From Phyllostachys edulis (lineage: Eukaryota > Streptophyta > Magnoliopsida > Poales > Poaceae), in assembly GCA_036346405.1 (NCBI GenBank), contig CM070551.1, forward strand, positions 60,220,488 through 60,284,487: a stretch of 64,000 nucleotides of DNA, in the 5' to 3' direction. The notes under the pieces are model-generated. The model saw nothing but the letters and a program-made list of their open reading frames with translations, was not told the origin of the DNA and did no database searches. Made by a program: the position numbers and the translations under genes. Every line of letters begins with the position of its first letter. The first letter of the stretch is position 1. Positions 21,527 through 33,937 of this stretch are shown here, piece after piece.

Positions 21527-22949
21527 ATGCTGCGTCACCTGAGATCGACCGCGGCGAGCGCTTCCAGCCACTCGCCGCCGCCGCCTCCTTCGCCCGCACC
21601 AACGGAAGACGACAACGAGGAGAACGCGAGGGCCATCGCCGTCTCCGACCAGAGGACCATATACCTGGTCCGCCCCTTCTCCCCTTCCTCTCCAATCTCC
21701 CGATCTTGTTCGTGCTTCCCCGGAGCAACCACGGGTGTTTTTGACTGACTACGGATGTATGAACTGCAGGTGAACATGTTCATAGCCAACACAGTGGAAT
21801 TCCTTAACACGTTCGCTGCGCTCTGCAACGACAAGCTCGCGCTCCTCCACAGGTAAAAAGAAGTCCAAAATTTCCTGAATTCCGGGAGAGCGCTACTTGT
21901 GCTTGTGTATATGTTCAAGGATTGATATCGCTAGATGACTTCAGGTTGGTTCTTAGGCGCATTAGAGAAGTTTGTGAATTTTGTTAGGAAAAGATTGTTG
22001 GAAATCTATTTGGGGAAATAGCAGGCCACTGTAGAAGTACAAATTTTCTGCTGATTTTATGGTATACATTGGGAGGATTCTTTTGGAGTGTTTACTGAAT
22101 GTGAAGAACTTGCTTGTGCAACCTGTGTCGTGTACTCGTGTGGCTGAAAAATTCCTGGAGGATGTTAAAGAGAACTCATGCTGTAAAAGGTGTTGTTTTT
22201 ATTTCCATGGATTGTGTTAACATACTTTGAATTGGGTTTTTGGATGGATAACTTCATTGTGGTGGCAGCCTTACAATTCAGACCTGACATTTTTTCGGTA
22301 GCAGTTCACCTAGAGCTTTAGCTCAAACGAACATTTTGAAGTAGCATAGACCTCATGACTAGACTTCCTGCAGAAATAGTACACAACAAATCGCAATGCT
22401 TTGCTTAAGTCATTTCTTGTTTCTCTGTTACTAAAATCTGCGTACAGCAATACATATCCTAATGATTTCGTGTGCCTATGCTGACAAAACTATGGACTGT
22501 CCGTTTCCAGGAAAATAGTTAAATTAGACTCTTCTCTTACCCTTCTGGAAGCAAAGCTGTATAGTATTGATGACACTAATGCATTGGGACATTCTACAAG
22601 CCAAACGAATATTTTGAAGTAGCATTGACCTCATGACTAGACTTCCTGCAGAAATAGTACACAACAAATCGCAATGCTTTGCTTAAGTCATTTTTTGTTT
22701 CTCTGTTACTAAAATCTGCGTACAGCAATCATATCCTAATGATTTCGTGTGCCTATGATGACAAAACTATGGACTGTCCATTTCCAGGAAAATAGTTAAA
22801 TTAGACTCTTCTCTTACCCTTCTGGAAGCAAAGCTGCATAGTATTGATGACACTAATGCATTGGGACATTCTACAAGCCAAAAAGCAAAGCAATCTTCTG
22901 CATATGAAGAAAGATATGATCCTGCAAATTTATTCGGTGAATCCTCTAG
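21527..22949 (+). CDS. WASH complex subunit 3 (CCDC53)-like protein, N-terminal exons, partial
   Basis: Three exons join in frame: 21527-21667, 21770-21852 and 22788-22949. The predicted start is Met-Leu-Arg-His. A proline/acidic stretch (SPPPPPSPAPTEDDNEE) leads to SDQRTIYL, VNMFIANTVEFLNTFAALCN, DKLALLHRKIVKLDSSLTLL and EAKLHSIDD, which follow the coiled-coil core of CCDC53/WASHC3 (Q-x-R-T ... T-V-x-F-L-N-x-F ... C-x-x-K-L ... A-K-L-x-S-I). In animals and amoebae this subunit helps the WASH complex activate Arp2/3 on endosomes. Exon 3 ends GAATCCTCTAG|GTGAGT. The first donor (CTG|GTCCGC) is weak. The C-terminal WASHC3 exons were not found; the downstream sequence is filled with LTR insertions, so the gene may be truncated or have a very long intron. 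Exon 3 has an upstream partial duplicate. Confidence 0.65.
22324..22879 (+). repeat. Tandem duplication (278 + 277 bases) of WASHC3-like exon 3 and its upstream intron
   Basis: Unit one (22324-22601) and unit two (22602-22879) differ at only a few positions. Each contains the intron end TTTCCAG and the exon part starting GAAAATAGTTAAATTAG (22511 and 22788). Unit one breaks off inside the exon after ACAAGC, so the first exon copy has an acceptor but no donor and runs to a stop a few codons on. Confidence 0.9.
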
Positions 22950-23361
22950 GTGAGTCTGTCTCCTCAATGTTATTCGTACATTAATATATTTTTTGTACAC
23001 CCACATATTGGCATATTCTAATAGGACTCATACTCAATAAGGTGACATTTCAATTGCAGTTTTCTTATGTTTCTGAACAATTGTACAGTATAAACATTAA
23101 ACAAGAGCATTGGGCCATGGAAACTACGAATATGTGCTTAACCATGTCATATCATTCTGACAGCTCCTTGATGTACATTCTTCTTTGGAAAACAGTTTTG
23201 CCTCATTCAACTTTTGCAAATCATATCTTCTTTTCTTTATCCATGTTCATAGTGCTGCTGTTGTTTATGAATGGGAGGAATTGTTTTGCTTTTATTTTGT
23301 GAAAAAGTTGCCAATTAACTTTTATTATAATATATCACCTTTTCTGTTTGCTTTAATTAGC

Positions 23362-23765
23362 TGTCATGTGGGGCCAGGCCTACCTTCGACACCACAAGGG
23401 CACAGCCTGGCCGGCGGCAGCCTAGGGCCCACACCCTCTTTTCTCTGCTTGCAAGTTAGAAAAGATCCTTAAGATCAGATTGAGATCCTTCCGATCTCTT
23501 TAAAGAATAGATTGAGATCCTTCCGGTCTTTTTATTTGTAAAGACTCTATTTAAAGGAGAGGAGAGGATGAAATAAAGCAAGCAAATTAGTATCCCTAAT
23601 CTCCTTCTCCCTTGCTCCTCCCGGCCTCCAGGCGCACGTCGCCTCCCTCTTGCCGTGCGCCGCCCCTCTCCCTCCACCACGGCTCCCGGCCGCAAGCACG
23701 GGCTTAAACTTCCCACCTCCCACTCGTACCCTATACGTTCCTTACCCGAGACACGACACGTGACA
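23362..23765 (+). mobile_element. Solo LTR, 404 bp
   Basis: The block starts TGTCATGTGGGG and ends CACGTGACA. Flanks are TTAGC (23357-23361) and TTAAC (23766-23770), a five-base duplication with one change. Inside are CTATTTAAAGG near 23548 (TATA-like) and AATAAAG near 23573 (polyadenylation-like), followed by a C-rich segment, as in a short copia-type LTR. It lies about 410 bases after exon 3 of the WASHC3-like gene. Confidence 0.65.
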
Positions 23766-23770
23766 TTAAC

Positions 23771-24153
23771 TTAGTCATAGTCAAATACTTCTGATTCAAA
23801 TCATGCATTTCATAATGAGTCATGCCACAACAATAACTATCTGATGTAGTAATTGTTCAATTGCCCCATTCCATGTTTTTGCTATTCTTTTCCAAGTACA
23901 AGTTCCTAAAATACATGAGTATCAGAGTATGTTAAAAATTAAAATACCATATTTTTCCTGCTTCTATGCTGTGTTTTGTGTTATCTGCAATATGCACTTC
24001 TGCAATGCAATCATGGCTCCTTTTGTGTATAGGGGGATCTTGAGTTGATTAGATCTGTGTACCAAACCTGCTTTGGATTTGTGTCATCTATTTGTGTGCT
24101 GTTAATGTCTCCTATGCACTTCCAGTTCTTGATATATTCATCACTCTAGATGG

Positions 24154-24224
<71 letters not shown>

Positions 24225-24879
24225 AGCAATAACTTCTAAAGATTATCAGTTTGACTAATGGCATGCCAACTGTAGCATTTTTCTGGTGGTATCCAAAGTG
24301 CTCCTTTTGTATGATTCTAAATTCAGGTTTTGTTTATCACCATCATGCTTTACTTTGGCGTATACTTTGTAACCGCATGTTGTATGTTACCTGAATAAAA
24401 CAAGTGGTCCAACTGTTGGTATGGTTCTGATGGAAATTAATTCTGCCTTTTACCAATGGTCCATTGCGCTGTTCTTATGTATGCTTTATTTGCTTTAGGA
24501 AAAGAAAAGATACAGCAAACATCTCTGAGGGGAGTTAATTAATTATGAGTTAACTTAGTGGGGGAAGTTTATTTATAATAGTGGATAGCGCTCCATGTAA
24601 AGCCTTCCTCCCATCTGTTATTCTAGTGCTTAATTTTATATTTTACCCTTGGACCAACATCCCTGTATGCCATAGAGTTTCCAGACCTAAGGTTCCACAA
24701 AGTTCTTATTGTTTCATTTCTATTTTAGTTGTCAAATACACCATTGACTTTTGCATATCAAAATAATCTGTCCGTGGAACCGCTGAACCTGCCCTATGCC
24801 ATTTTTTGTGCTTAAAATGATGTCTTCCATTTCTACTGTAGATTTATGCCAAAGGCTGTTTCATACTATTTTTTTGCGG
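23771..24879. other. AT-rich intron or intergenic sequence; no exon seen
   Basis: About 1.1 kb of AT-rich sequence holds a dinucleotide repeat (24158-24222) and open frames without domains. If the WASHC3-like gene is complete this is part of its third intron. No exon with a WASHC3 C-terminal motif was recognised. Confidence 0.45.
24158..24222. repeat. (AT)n microsatellite, about 65 bp
   Basis: Uninterrupted AT dinucleotides. Confidence 0.95.
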
Positions 24880-24884
24880 ATTTT

Positions 24885-27800
24885 TGTGGGGACCTCCGGA
24901 TTATTTTCGTAAGACTGAGACCTTCCCGGTCTTATAAAAATAACTCTGGGCCTCAGGGGAATGAAATCCAATTTAACTCCATTTAAGTAGGAACACCTGG
25001 CTGAGCTAGAGCCACGGATACCATGCGTACCACTTCTCTGCGAGTGCTGCATGGTAGTCGGTTCCCTACCAGCCGAATACACACTTAAAGGAATCAAAGA
25101 GGATTTCAATACGACGGATATGTGTCCCATGTAGGTTCCCAAGATCAGCGACCAACACACACATATCCTCATCAATGTCAATCGCAGTCATACATTGATA
25201 TATCGATTGACATACAATATAGTAGTTAAGTCTACAACTATTACAAAAGCGGCCGACCGACCAAATTCAAAGTTTATCATCAAGTAGCAGCGGAAACAAA
25301 GTAAATAAATCAAAAGGTCCAGCAAGTTGTGCCCAAACCCAAGGCAACCGACTGGTACTTAGAAACAACGTTTATTCGTTAGTGTTGCTGAAATCGGCAC
25401 TAACGAATTGATCAAGTGTGTAGTCTTGCTCACCTGAACAAATGGACATTCCGGTTAAGTACAAAATTGTACTCGCAAGTTTTATACAAATAAAAATTAT
25501 ACATGCTAGAGGATATCCAAGAGGCATTAGTGGTATAGTTTTGCAGAACACACAACAATTTTCATCCGACACATACTAGTTTGAAATTGCCATTTGATAA
25601 ACAAAATTTTAGTAAAAGAAGCACATATAACAATGATAGATATATAGATCAAACAATACCAAAGTGGTAGCCCACTTTGATAAACTAAAATGCATGAAAA
25701 ACCATTCATGTCGATACCAAGTTGTTGCTCACATCAATTTTAATTAGAGTCTAACGATGATGTCATTTAATACCAAGCGGTCGTCCGTAACCATGGCCAC
25801 GACTATTCGAATAGATTAATACCTGCAGGGGAGTATAACGTTACCTACACGACTTGACCAGCCCATAAGCCTCCGGATATTAACACACTTCCTAATGTAT
25901 GTCGGCCGGGGAAATCGAGATTCTGTATTGTTTAGCAAGAAAGCCCTATTGAGATGAGTCCCCCTCGCGAGATGAAACCCCAAACTTAGTACAAGCTACT
26001 GATAGAGCTTGCTAAGCGGGCTTGCAAGTTGTGTTGGAGATACCGATACAATGTAAATAAAGAAAAAGAGTGTTCCCATGCACATTATAGAAACTTGCAT
26101 CAGATCCTACGGACATATGATCGAACACACATCCTCACACCACCTGGGATTTAACCCAATAAAACCCTCCCCTTACTTAACCGAACGGCACCCATATACC
26201 GCGTATGGAAGTACGAGTGATACTTGGAATTGATAGCCCAAAGTTCAGTCATTAGTGGTCCGGACAAGTCTACCACATACCCGAGTCTCGTGCACGAAGG
26301 CACCCACACTAACAACCACTTGTCTAGACCAAAATCCTTTTAGAAAAGCAAAGTTTAAACTCAATAACTAGATACGAAGATCTGGACAAAAATCATAATC
26401 ATAAATGGTTCGGTGTTTCCCACAATTGACGAGCTAACCCTGTCAACCGAACTAACGCATCTTCTAGACTCGCGTGGCTAAGCATACAACAAACATAAGA
26501 GATACATCATCACAACCATCTAATCTTAAGTATATTTGTAATGGAAATATCAAGGATAAGCTGCAAGAGTAGGACATAGCTAACTCACAAAAATATCGAT
26601 ATACCAAAATAGCATGCAAGCAAGTGTCATTGCAATTCAAAATATTAACTTAACCAAAATATGGGATCAATATGATGCAAAAACAAAGTTCAAATGATGC
26701 TTGTCTTTTTGGAATTCCAATTGTTCGCTCTCGGTTGCGTAGTCGTTTACTTCCGGCACTTCGGAATCTATAGAAAGACGATATCGAATAAACATCGATA
26801 AAAGTCAAAAAAATCAAAGTGCTAAAAAATGCATAAAAATTCTACAGTAGTGAGATCATGAATTTAGATGATTTTAGGTGAAATAATTATTCCAATTGGA
26901 GTTGATATGTGAAAGTTATAGCCTTTGGAAAATCAATTGACAGAAAAATCCTGAAAAATCAGGTTGTCACTGTTCACCCGAATTTAATTATTTCGCGAAA
27001 ATTTGCAGAACAGTGGTGGGGATAAGCTTTACATGGCATGAAAGATAATAAAAAGTTAAGATCAATAAAAATCGAATCACCCCATTTGGAGTTCAAATGA
27101 ATTTTCTATGAATTTTTGAAGTTAATTCAATTTCTAGTGTAAAAATAATTATTTACCGAATTTAATTCCAATTCTGAAATTTTTGGCAATAACAAGTTTC
27201 AAACCTATTTTAAGTTAAAGTACAATAAAAATGGAAACAAAAAAATTGGTTTCACTCAATTTGGGGTTAATTTGAATTAGTTATGAATTTTTGAAGTTAT
27301 TTGATTTTACAGTGTGAAAATAAACCACTTCAGAAATTCTAAATGCATTTAATACTTTTTATACCTGAGCTAACCTAGCCTCTGTCGCTGACATGTGGGG
27401 TCCACTGTATAGTGTTCATTTTCATTTAATTTTTGAATTAAAAACCTACTGACATGTGGGACCCTAATGCCATTGACTCGGTCCATGGCATAGTGCATGG
27501 ACCGAAGGTCAACATGCACGGTCAATGGTCCATGGACCAAGCACACCATGCACGCTCGCTGGTCCCACCATTAGTGACTCCAAGCCAAACCCTGTTCTTA
27601 ACTCCCGCGCTTTTCATTCACTGCCCACGGTAATAGACCCAGAGCAACATTGAGACAGTCATTTAATACACTAAGCAATGATTAGCCCTAACCGACTGAG
27701 ATTACGTTAATTAATGGCTACAGTAATTGTCGGACGTTTCGACAACAGAGCTCCTTGGGCTCGACCTCGCCCGGCGTCTCGCTGGTGAGGGAGACCTTGG

Positions 27801-29302
27801 CGGCACGGTTGAGTGCTAGAAATGGGATCTCTGAGTCCTTGCTCACCTTCTCGTACCGGTGGCGAGAGCTGGGACGGCCCACATTGGCGGCGGTGAGCTA
27901 CGGGCTCGAGTGCACGTCGCAACTCGGTGACGCACTGAGCAAAATAGCGCATGCATGCGCACCTACGAGTCATAGAGGACCTACCGGAGTGAAAATGGTG
28001 GTCAGAGCAGCTTGGTGGAGGCTTGACGACGTCAATGGAGACGGCGGCGCTAGGCTTCACGAGGGGAGGACAAACTGCGCATGGGGAAAGACAAATAGTT
28101 GTCGGAAAGGCTTAAGGGAACCTAGTAGATGGTGTAGAAGCATTGAATCGAGTAATGCCTCACCAGAACGGCGTCGGGGAAGAGATTAGGGTTTTTGGCT
28201 GAAAATGGAGCAAATCCAAAATCCAAGGGTCCCTGCGAATGATTGAGAAAATGGGTTGAAGGGAATTGAAAATAATGTCCAAGCACATGTTCTGACGCAC
28301 AAAGAATAAGAAGGCGCTCACCAGAGGTGTGAATGGCGAAGGTTGACACGGTGAGCTTCACGGTGCGTGCTCTAGAGTCAACAATGGTTCGACAACGTTC
28401 CGAGAGCTACAAGCGAAGACAAGGTCTCGCATTAGCATAAATGGAGACGGCGATGGACGGAGATGGAGAAGGACGCGGCGGAAGGAAGCTTACCCGAGAA
28501 TAGAGCACGAGAGAGCATCCTCCCCCTCAACGGTCGAGAGGAGAAGGGAGGAGAAAAGAGGCATGCGAGGGGGTTAAGCTCGGGCAAATGGACGGAACGC
28601 AGGCGGCATGAAGTGGCGAAGGCACAGGAGTGGTCGATGGGGGCGGTGGATTCATGGCGCTTTCGGGCGCGGGCGAGAACGCGGCGTCACGGCGCAAGAC
28701 GCCTCGAGCTCGCCTGCTTGAGGTTGAAAGCGACCCTGACGAGCGGGCCCGGGTGTCAGTGGCTCAACGATGGCGCGGGTTGAAGGTTGGTGCGGTCAGT
28801 ATGGTTTAGTTGGTCGGGTTTGAGTCAAGTGGCTCGATCGGGTTCGAGTCCAACAGTTGACTGCTTTAATTCAAACTTCCTCACTTTGACTGGGTAGTTT
28901 AAAATAGCAAATAAATTTCTAAAATTCTAAAATTTTCGGAGAGGCTCCTGGGATGACGTAGTACACATATAAATTTTCAAACCTCACTGTTCATGTTTTA
29001 TTCACTTGTTTTTAAATCTTTTACCGCAGGGGTTGTTGAATTGGGATTTGAATTTTCTCAAGGTTAATTTGGTTTCTAAATTTTTTAGAAAATTCATTTT
29101 TATTAAGATTTAAATAAATTATTTCCCAAAGATGATCACAATTATTTATTGTTGAGTTTAATTGGAGCTTCAATTTGAGTTATAGGTTTAAACTTGGTTT
29201 GAAATTTTACAAAGGCAATAAGTTGTGCAAATGCTCCAGAAATCCAATTCATGCTCATGAGATGCATATTGATTCTAATTAATTAAAAATGGGGCTGTGA
29301 CA
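24885..29302 (-). mobile_element. Solo LTR, 4.4 kb, gypsy-type
   Basis: ATTTT flanks both sides (24880-24884 and 29303-29307). On the minus strand the block begins TGTCACAGCCCC and ends GGTCCCCACA. It carries the CTATTCGAATAG palindrome (25803-25814) and neighbouring motifs found in the 3.5-kb LTRs of this window, but is otherwise diverged from them. A GC-rich segment (27730-28800) resembles the R/U5 part of long grass LTRs; its open frames have no domain. No gag or pol and no second LTR were seen. Confidence 0.7.
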
Positions 29303-29973
29303 ATTTTTACATTGTTATTTTACTAAAACAAATTGCCTCAAATCAGAGGCGAAAAACACTATGCTTCACTCAGTCTGTGGTGAACACGAGGGCTATTGGG
29401 AACCAGATCTGGATTGTTTTTTTTTATATTGCAGTGGTCACAGATAAGGTTTTTGAGAAACTCCTGTTTGTGATATACTTGCGTTGATGATCTGTAAAAA
29501 GGTAGATTATAACTGCCTATTTTTCCCCATGGAGGTCCAGTAAATTAGCCCTGCTTGTTCCTGCATGTTGCTGCATTTTGATGATAACCATTCAGTTAGT
29601 GGTCTGAGCTTTTACTGTTTTAGTGGGCTTGGCAAACTGTTCAATTAACAAATGTACTGTCACTGTGAAGGATACATGGTTATGTTCATCGTGAGAATTT
29701 TTTTTAACCTTATGGCAATGCTGATGAAGTTGGGTGTTTGTCGTGTGCTGTATGTAGGTCGGATGATTCTTGACTCTGCTATACTGACGGGGAGCATGAG
29801 GTGTCGCCTATGGTTGGACAAATGGGGACTGACTAGTAGGACACGAGAACAAGGTCATCATTTGTATTGGATTTGTTGGATCAACAGGTATTTACGTGAA
29901 TCCGCTCGGGTTATTTTAGGGCCCATTCAACCTGCGCACTATTTGGTGTTTGCATGGTCTGTACCATGTGCAT

Positions 29974-30140
29974 AGGTGGTGGATTCGCCATTTACTGCAG
30001 AGAATGAATACTCTTCAACTGATGGTGTTGAAGACCAAATGGTTATGCAGATAATCTTACACACTGATGGTGTCGAAGACCAAATGGTTATGCGGATAAT
30101 TTTCCGCACAAAGAAAATGACGTGTTCGGAAAACTCATGA
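29974..30140 (+). other. Possible exon with 45-bp in-frame tandem duplication
   Basis: After CATAG (29970-29974), an acceptor-like site, the frame GTG GTG GAT stays open for 55 codons to TGA. It contains TDGVEDQMVMQ and TDGVEDQMVMR, from two 45-base copies at 30018-30062 and 30063-30107. It could be an acidic, disordered exon of the WASHC3-like gene, but the phase does not fit a direct join to exon 3, so this is weak. Confidence 0.25.
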
Positions 30141-33100
30141 TTACCTCCAGTCCGTATCAACTCGTTCCTGGGATTTTTAAAAGTAGGTGTGTGTAGTCCT
30201 TCGTTTCTATTGTTATGGACCTGTGGGAATGCTTGACCCTGCATAAAAGGGGAAGAGTCTAAGTGCGAATTCAAGCCTTTGCCTCCTTTAGACTAATATG
30301 AAAAGTTCGAGTTGCAGTATACTTATATTGGCATGTAAAAGGCATTTTGCCTGGACAGAAGATATCATACCACCTGCAATAAACTGTAATTTCCATTCAT
30401 CGTGAGATAGGAAGAAGAACGAGTCTCTCAAGCCTCGCACTTCAGAAGTATTTATGAGAATGCTAAGCAATTATAGTATTGTATTGAATCAAACAAATCA
30501 TCTGTACCTTTCTTGGTCTTGCAACAATTTAACAATAAGAAAAAATTTATGGAACTCAGTAACAAGTTCACCCTTGACTAGATGCATCATGAATTGGTCT
30601 AGCGATCTGCTTCGCCGAGCAGGTAAATCATTCGAACTGTCCCTCTCTGTTCAGCTGTAACCGTATATGTTTTTACGCTAGCTTTGCTCACAAATGCCAT
30701 CCGCTAATTTCTTTCACGGTTTCACCTCACCAGTTACCCATAACGAGGTAGCAATTTACCAGCCTTCCAGTGTACTATGTATGTTATTTCGGTGTGCTGT
30801 GCTAGGGTTGATTTTTCATCTTCTTTTTAATGAGGTACAGTTGTTCGCTGAAGACAAAAAAAAATCTGCACTATTGTATACCGAAGGCCCTGTATGGCAA
30901 AGATATGCTACGCACTAACGTATACAGTTAAATGTTCATTTAAAATAAAATGGACGGCAGTCGCGCGTTAGTCGTGTTGAGCTGCCACCTTCGGCCCGCT
31001 TCAGACTACCTCACCTCTGGCTGCCCCCCGCCCCACCCTTAGCCCATGACTTGCCTACCCCACTGGCTTTCGGTGCAGCTGCTGGTGCTTTCACCACTCG
31101 CTGCACTTTGCGGCCTAACATCTAAAGGTATGTATAATGATATAGACATCTATTATGTATAGTACTCCTCTGTATCATCTATAGATAACGCTAAAGATAA
31201 CTTCTATAATGAATAATTGTCTTTTTACATGTCGCTGCAGACAGCTACTTCATGTACAATGTATCTTATTTCTCGTGTTATAGTTAACTACTATATTTGA
31301 GACGATTCAATTTTTTATACTCCTCTTCTTATACACATCATCTCATGTCCCACATGACAAGACTTATAGACAACTGACGTATTGTATATACTCTAACTAC
31401 TCTTAACTATGGCTCTCCTCCGATCCAACACTACTCATGAACCCGAAACCCTAACCTTAGCCATTAGCCACTGTTGAGCTCGCCGGAGAAGAGAACGCGC
31501 GAAGGTGCACTTAACGTTTCCCAAAGAAAATAGTCTAAATTGTTCGATTCAATAAGCGTCCAAACAGGCATACGCTATTCTATTCTTTAAAGCAATAGAT
31601 GATTTCGACTCTGGCTAGCTCCGGAGCGATGATAGCTTTGCCGTCGCCTCGAGGGAAATTAGCAACACTAGCGTCTTATCGTATCGTATGGAAGCGCCAC
31701 ACTTTATTTCTACTCTTATCTGATTTAATAGAGGAATTTTGTCTTTACTACTTAAAAAATATTGTAGTGGTGGTGAGTGATGCGTTCTTTTTTTCTCCTA
31801 CCTCACAAAATTTCGGCGCTGACACTGGGTCCAAGCACGCCTCCCCCCATTCCCACGTGAGGGCCGCGACTCACTTCGTCCCTAACCCATTCCTCCTAAG
31901 TTCCCCTTGCCCCTTCCACAACCATTGCCGCCTGCCTCTACTGCTTTCTCCATCACCTCGTCATCCTCCTCTGTCCCTCATCCTCCTACTAGCATATGCC
32001 GGTCGCCACGTCGGAGCCGCCCCTTCCTCTCCGAAATCGGGCGCGCCGACATGTGGGCCTTGCCCGTCGTGCAATTTCCTTGCGGTTTCCATACACGCAC
32101 AAAGGAAGGAAACCCTATCCTCTCCCACCCGAGCCGTCCTGTCCCCCACGAGCGCTCCCTGTTGGATAGTTTGAGGGCTTTCTGGTAATTTCTCAATTAG
32201 AGAAAAGAAGAAAATAAAAAAGGAAAAGGAAAAAAGTGGGGCCCACCTGTAGGTGGGAGAGAAGGAAGGGTTAAAGAGAAGGAAGGGATAAGGCTGGAGG
32301 GTTCAACGCTTCTATCATGAAGCATGGGGGGAGCTCCCTGGTGGCGGCGGCGCAGAGTGCCAGGGCCCAGCGCTGCAACACGGCCGCTGGCACGCCCACG
32401 CCGCCTCCTGCTCTCCTCTTTAAGCTGCCTCCTTCTCCTTCTTTCTGGCCCAAAAAAATCAGTGAGTTCCCCTCCGTTTTGGTGTTTCTTCTTCCCCTCC
32501 GATTTGTGTTCGGTTTTGGGCCTTTGGAGCTCCCGCGCCACCGTGCTTGTCTCGGCACCGTCGGTGGTGAGGCCAAAATCCTCCTCCTTGCGCATCCCGT
32601 TGGTTCCCTCGTGTGCCCTTTCTCCTATTGGGTGTTCTGTGAGGGTTCTTGGCACTTGCGCCCCTGGAGGATTGTTCCGATGTGCTCTATGGCATAATCT
32701 TGTTGAGGGAGAAGAGCTTCGGTCCCTAGTAATTGGTGTTCTCTGGTGCATTTGGTTGGTGCACTTCAGCTGGTCTTGTGCGACATCTTTGTACCTCTAT
32801 TTCGCAAGTTTGGTGTGTCCCGAATTGCGGATTGATATTGTATCTCCGACGACCTCATCCGTTCTACACGGCACAACGGAGCGATTGGTTTTCTGAGTCA
32901 GCACCGTTCGGTGTGCCTTGCTAGGTTTACTACTCGGTGGTTTTGAGTGCCATCCGCCTCGTGAGTATTACTATTTTCTTTACTTGGCATTGTGTGTTGT
33001 GCTAGTTGAATTTCATTCTGTGATATTTATCTAGTACTGATAGACTTCGCTAAGTGATAATTGTGGGATCGGTTGAAAGCTCAATGATGAATTGATGTCA

Positions 33101-33603
33101 ATGTGAGATTGAATATTATAATTTGATAGAAATTGGTCTTGAGCTTGTAGATTACTTACTGTCTTTTTATTATGTCAAACCTATTTGTCTGTTCACTGTG
33201 ATCCTTATTTATTTTCGGTTCACTATGATCTTTGAGCAATTTCTGTTCACTGTAATATTATTCGGTTACTGTCGTACATTGTTGTCAATTGGTCTCTTAA
33301 GTGCTAGAATCAATTACATAATGTCCAGTGAATTCAGAATTGATAATTTGTATTGAGTGGCTAATTAGACTAGTAAGATTTTATTTTGAGCTCAAGGCCT
33401 AATTTATTTTCATAGTGATTGTCATATTAAAATCTTAGATTGTATTTTGATACAAGTGTTGTGAAGGCCAAGACTATATCTTGAGCAACTCGATATTTGA
33501 GAGCAATAACCAAACATATAAAATCTGAGCATTATGTTGATTTTGTATGTTCTTATGTCCTATCTTTTGAGCATATTATCATGTTTAATTGACATAAAGA
33601 ATT

Positions 33604-33606
<3 letters not shown>

Positions 33607-33639
<33 letters not shown>
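33607..33639. repeat. (AT)n microsatellite, about 33 bp
   Basis: AT dinucleotide run ending in ATTTAATTTT. Confidence 0.95.
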
Positions 33640-33641
<2 letters not shown>

Positions 33642-33937
33642 ATTTTGTCATTTAAATGCCGCTAGAAATATGTTTTAATTATGTTTAATGCTGCTGGCAT
33701 TAATTCTGAATATTTGCTAAAACTCCCAATTTTAAAACACTCCCTTCTCCCCTCGCCTGCAATGCCACTACCCCTACGATGCCTCACCCCTACTGCATCC
33801 ACGCCGGATCTGGTTGCCCCCGACCTTGCCGACAACGATGAGCAAGGGCGCTGCGTGTGGGTGGCGAGTGTGGGATCGGGCCGCCCCGACCTTGCCAGCA
33901 CTGGATCTAGCCTCCCATGATACCTACAACGGCGGCG

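Larger units (their letters stand above)
29308..33680. other. Unassigned 4.4 kb; no supported gene
   Basis: AT-rich sequence with a GC-rich patch at 31800-32950. Open frames in that patch (31599-32174, 32324-32896 and minus-strand shadows) have no domain and overlap each other on both strands, so I do not call them. A possible exon with an in-frame 45-base duplication lies at about 29974-30140. The 32200-33000 stretch has the look of an LTR or captured fragment but I found no boundaries. Confidence 0.4.

Noticed and set aside
21225..21918. Several long frames around the first WASHC3-like exon
   Set aside because: GC-bias shadows. Only the frame from 21527 joins across splice sites into the conserved core.
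27707..28189. Open frames on both strands in the 24885-29302 LTR
   Set aside because: They lie in a GC-rich LTR segment, overlap on opposite strands, and have no domain.
31599..32896. Open frames of up to 191 codons
   Set aside because: Composition follows the GC-rich patch, both strands are open, and no motif or splice pattern supports a gene.
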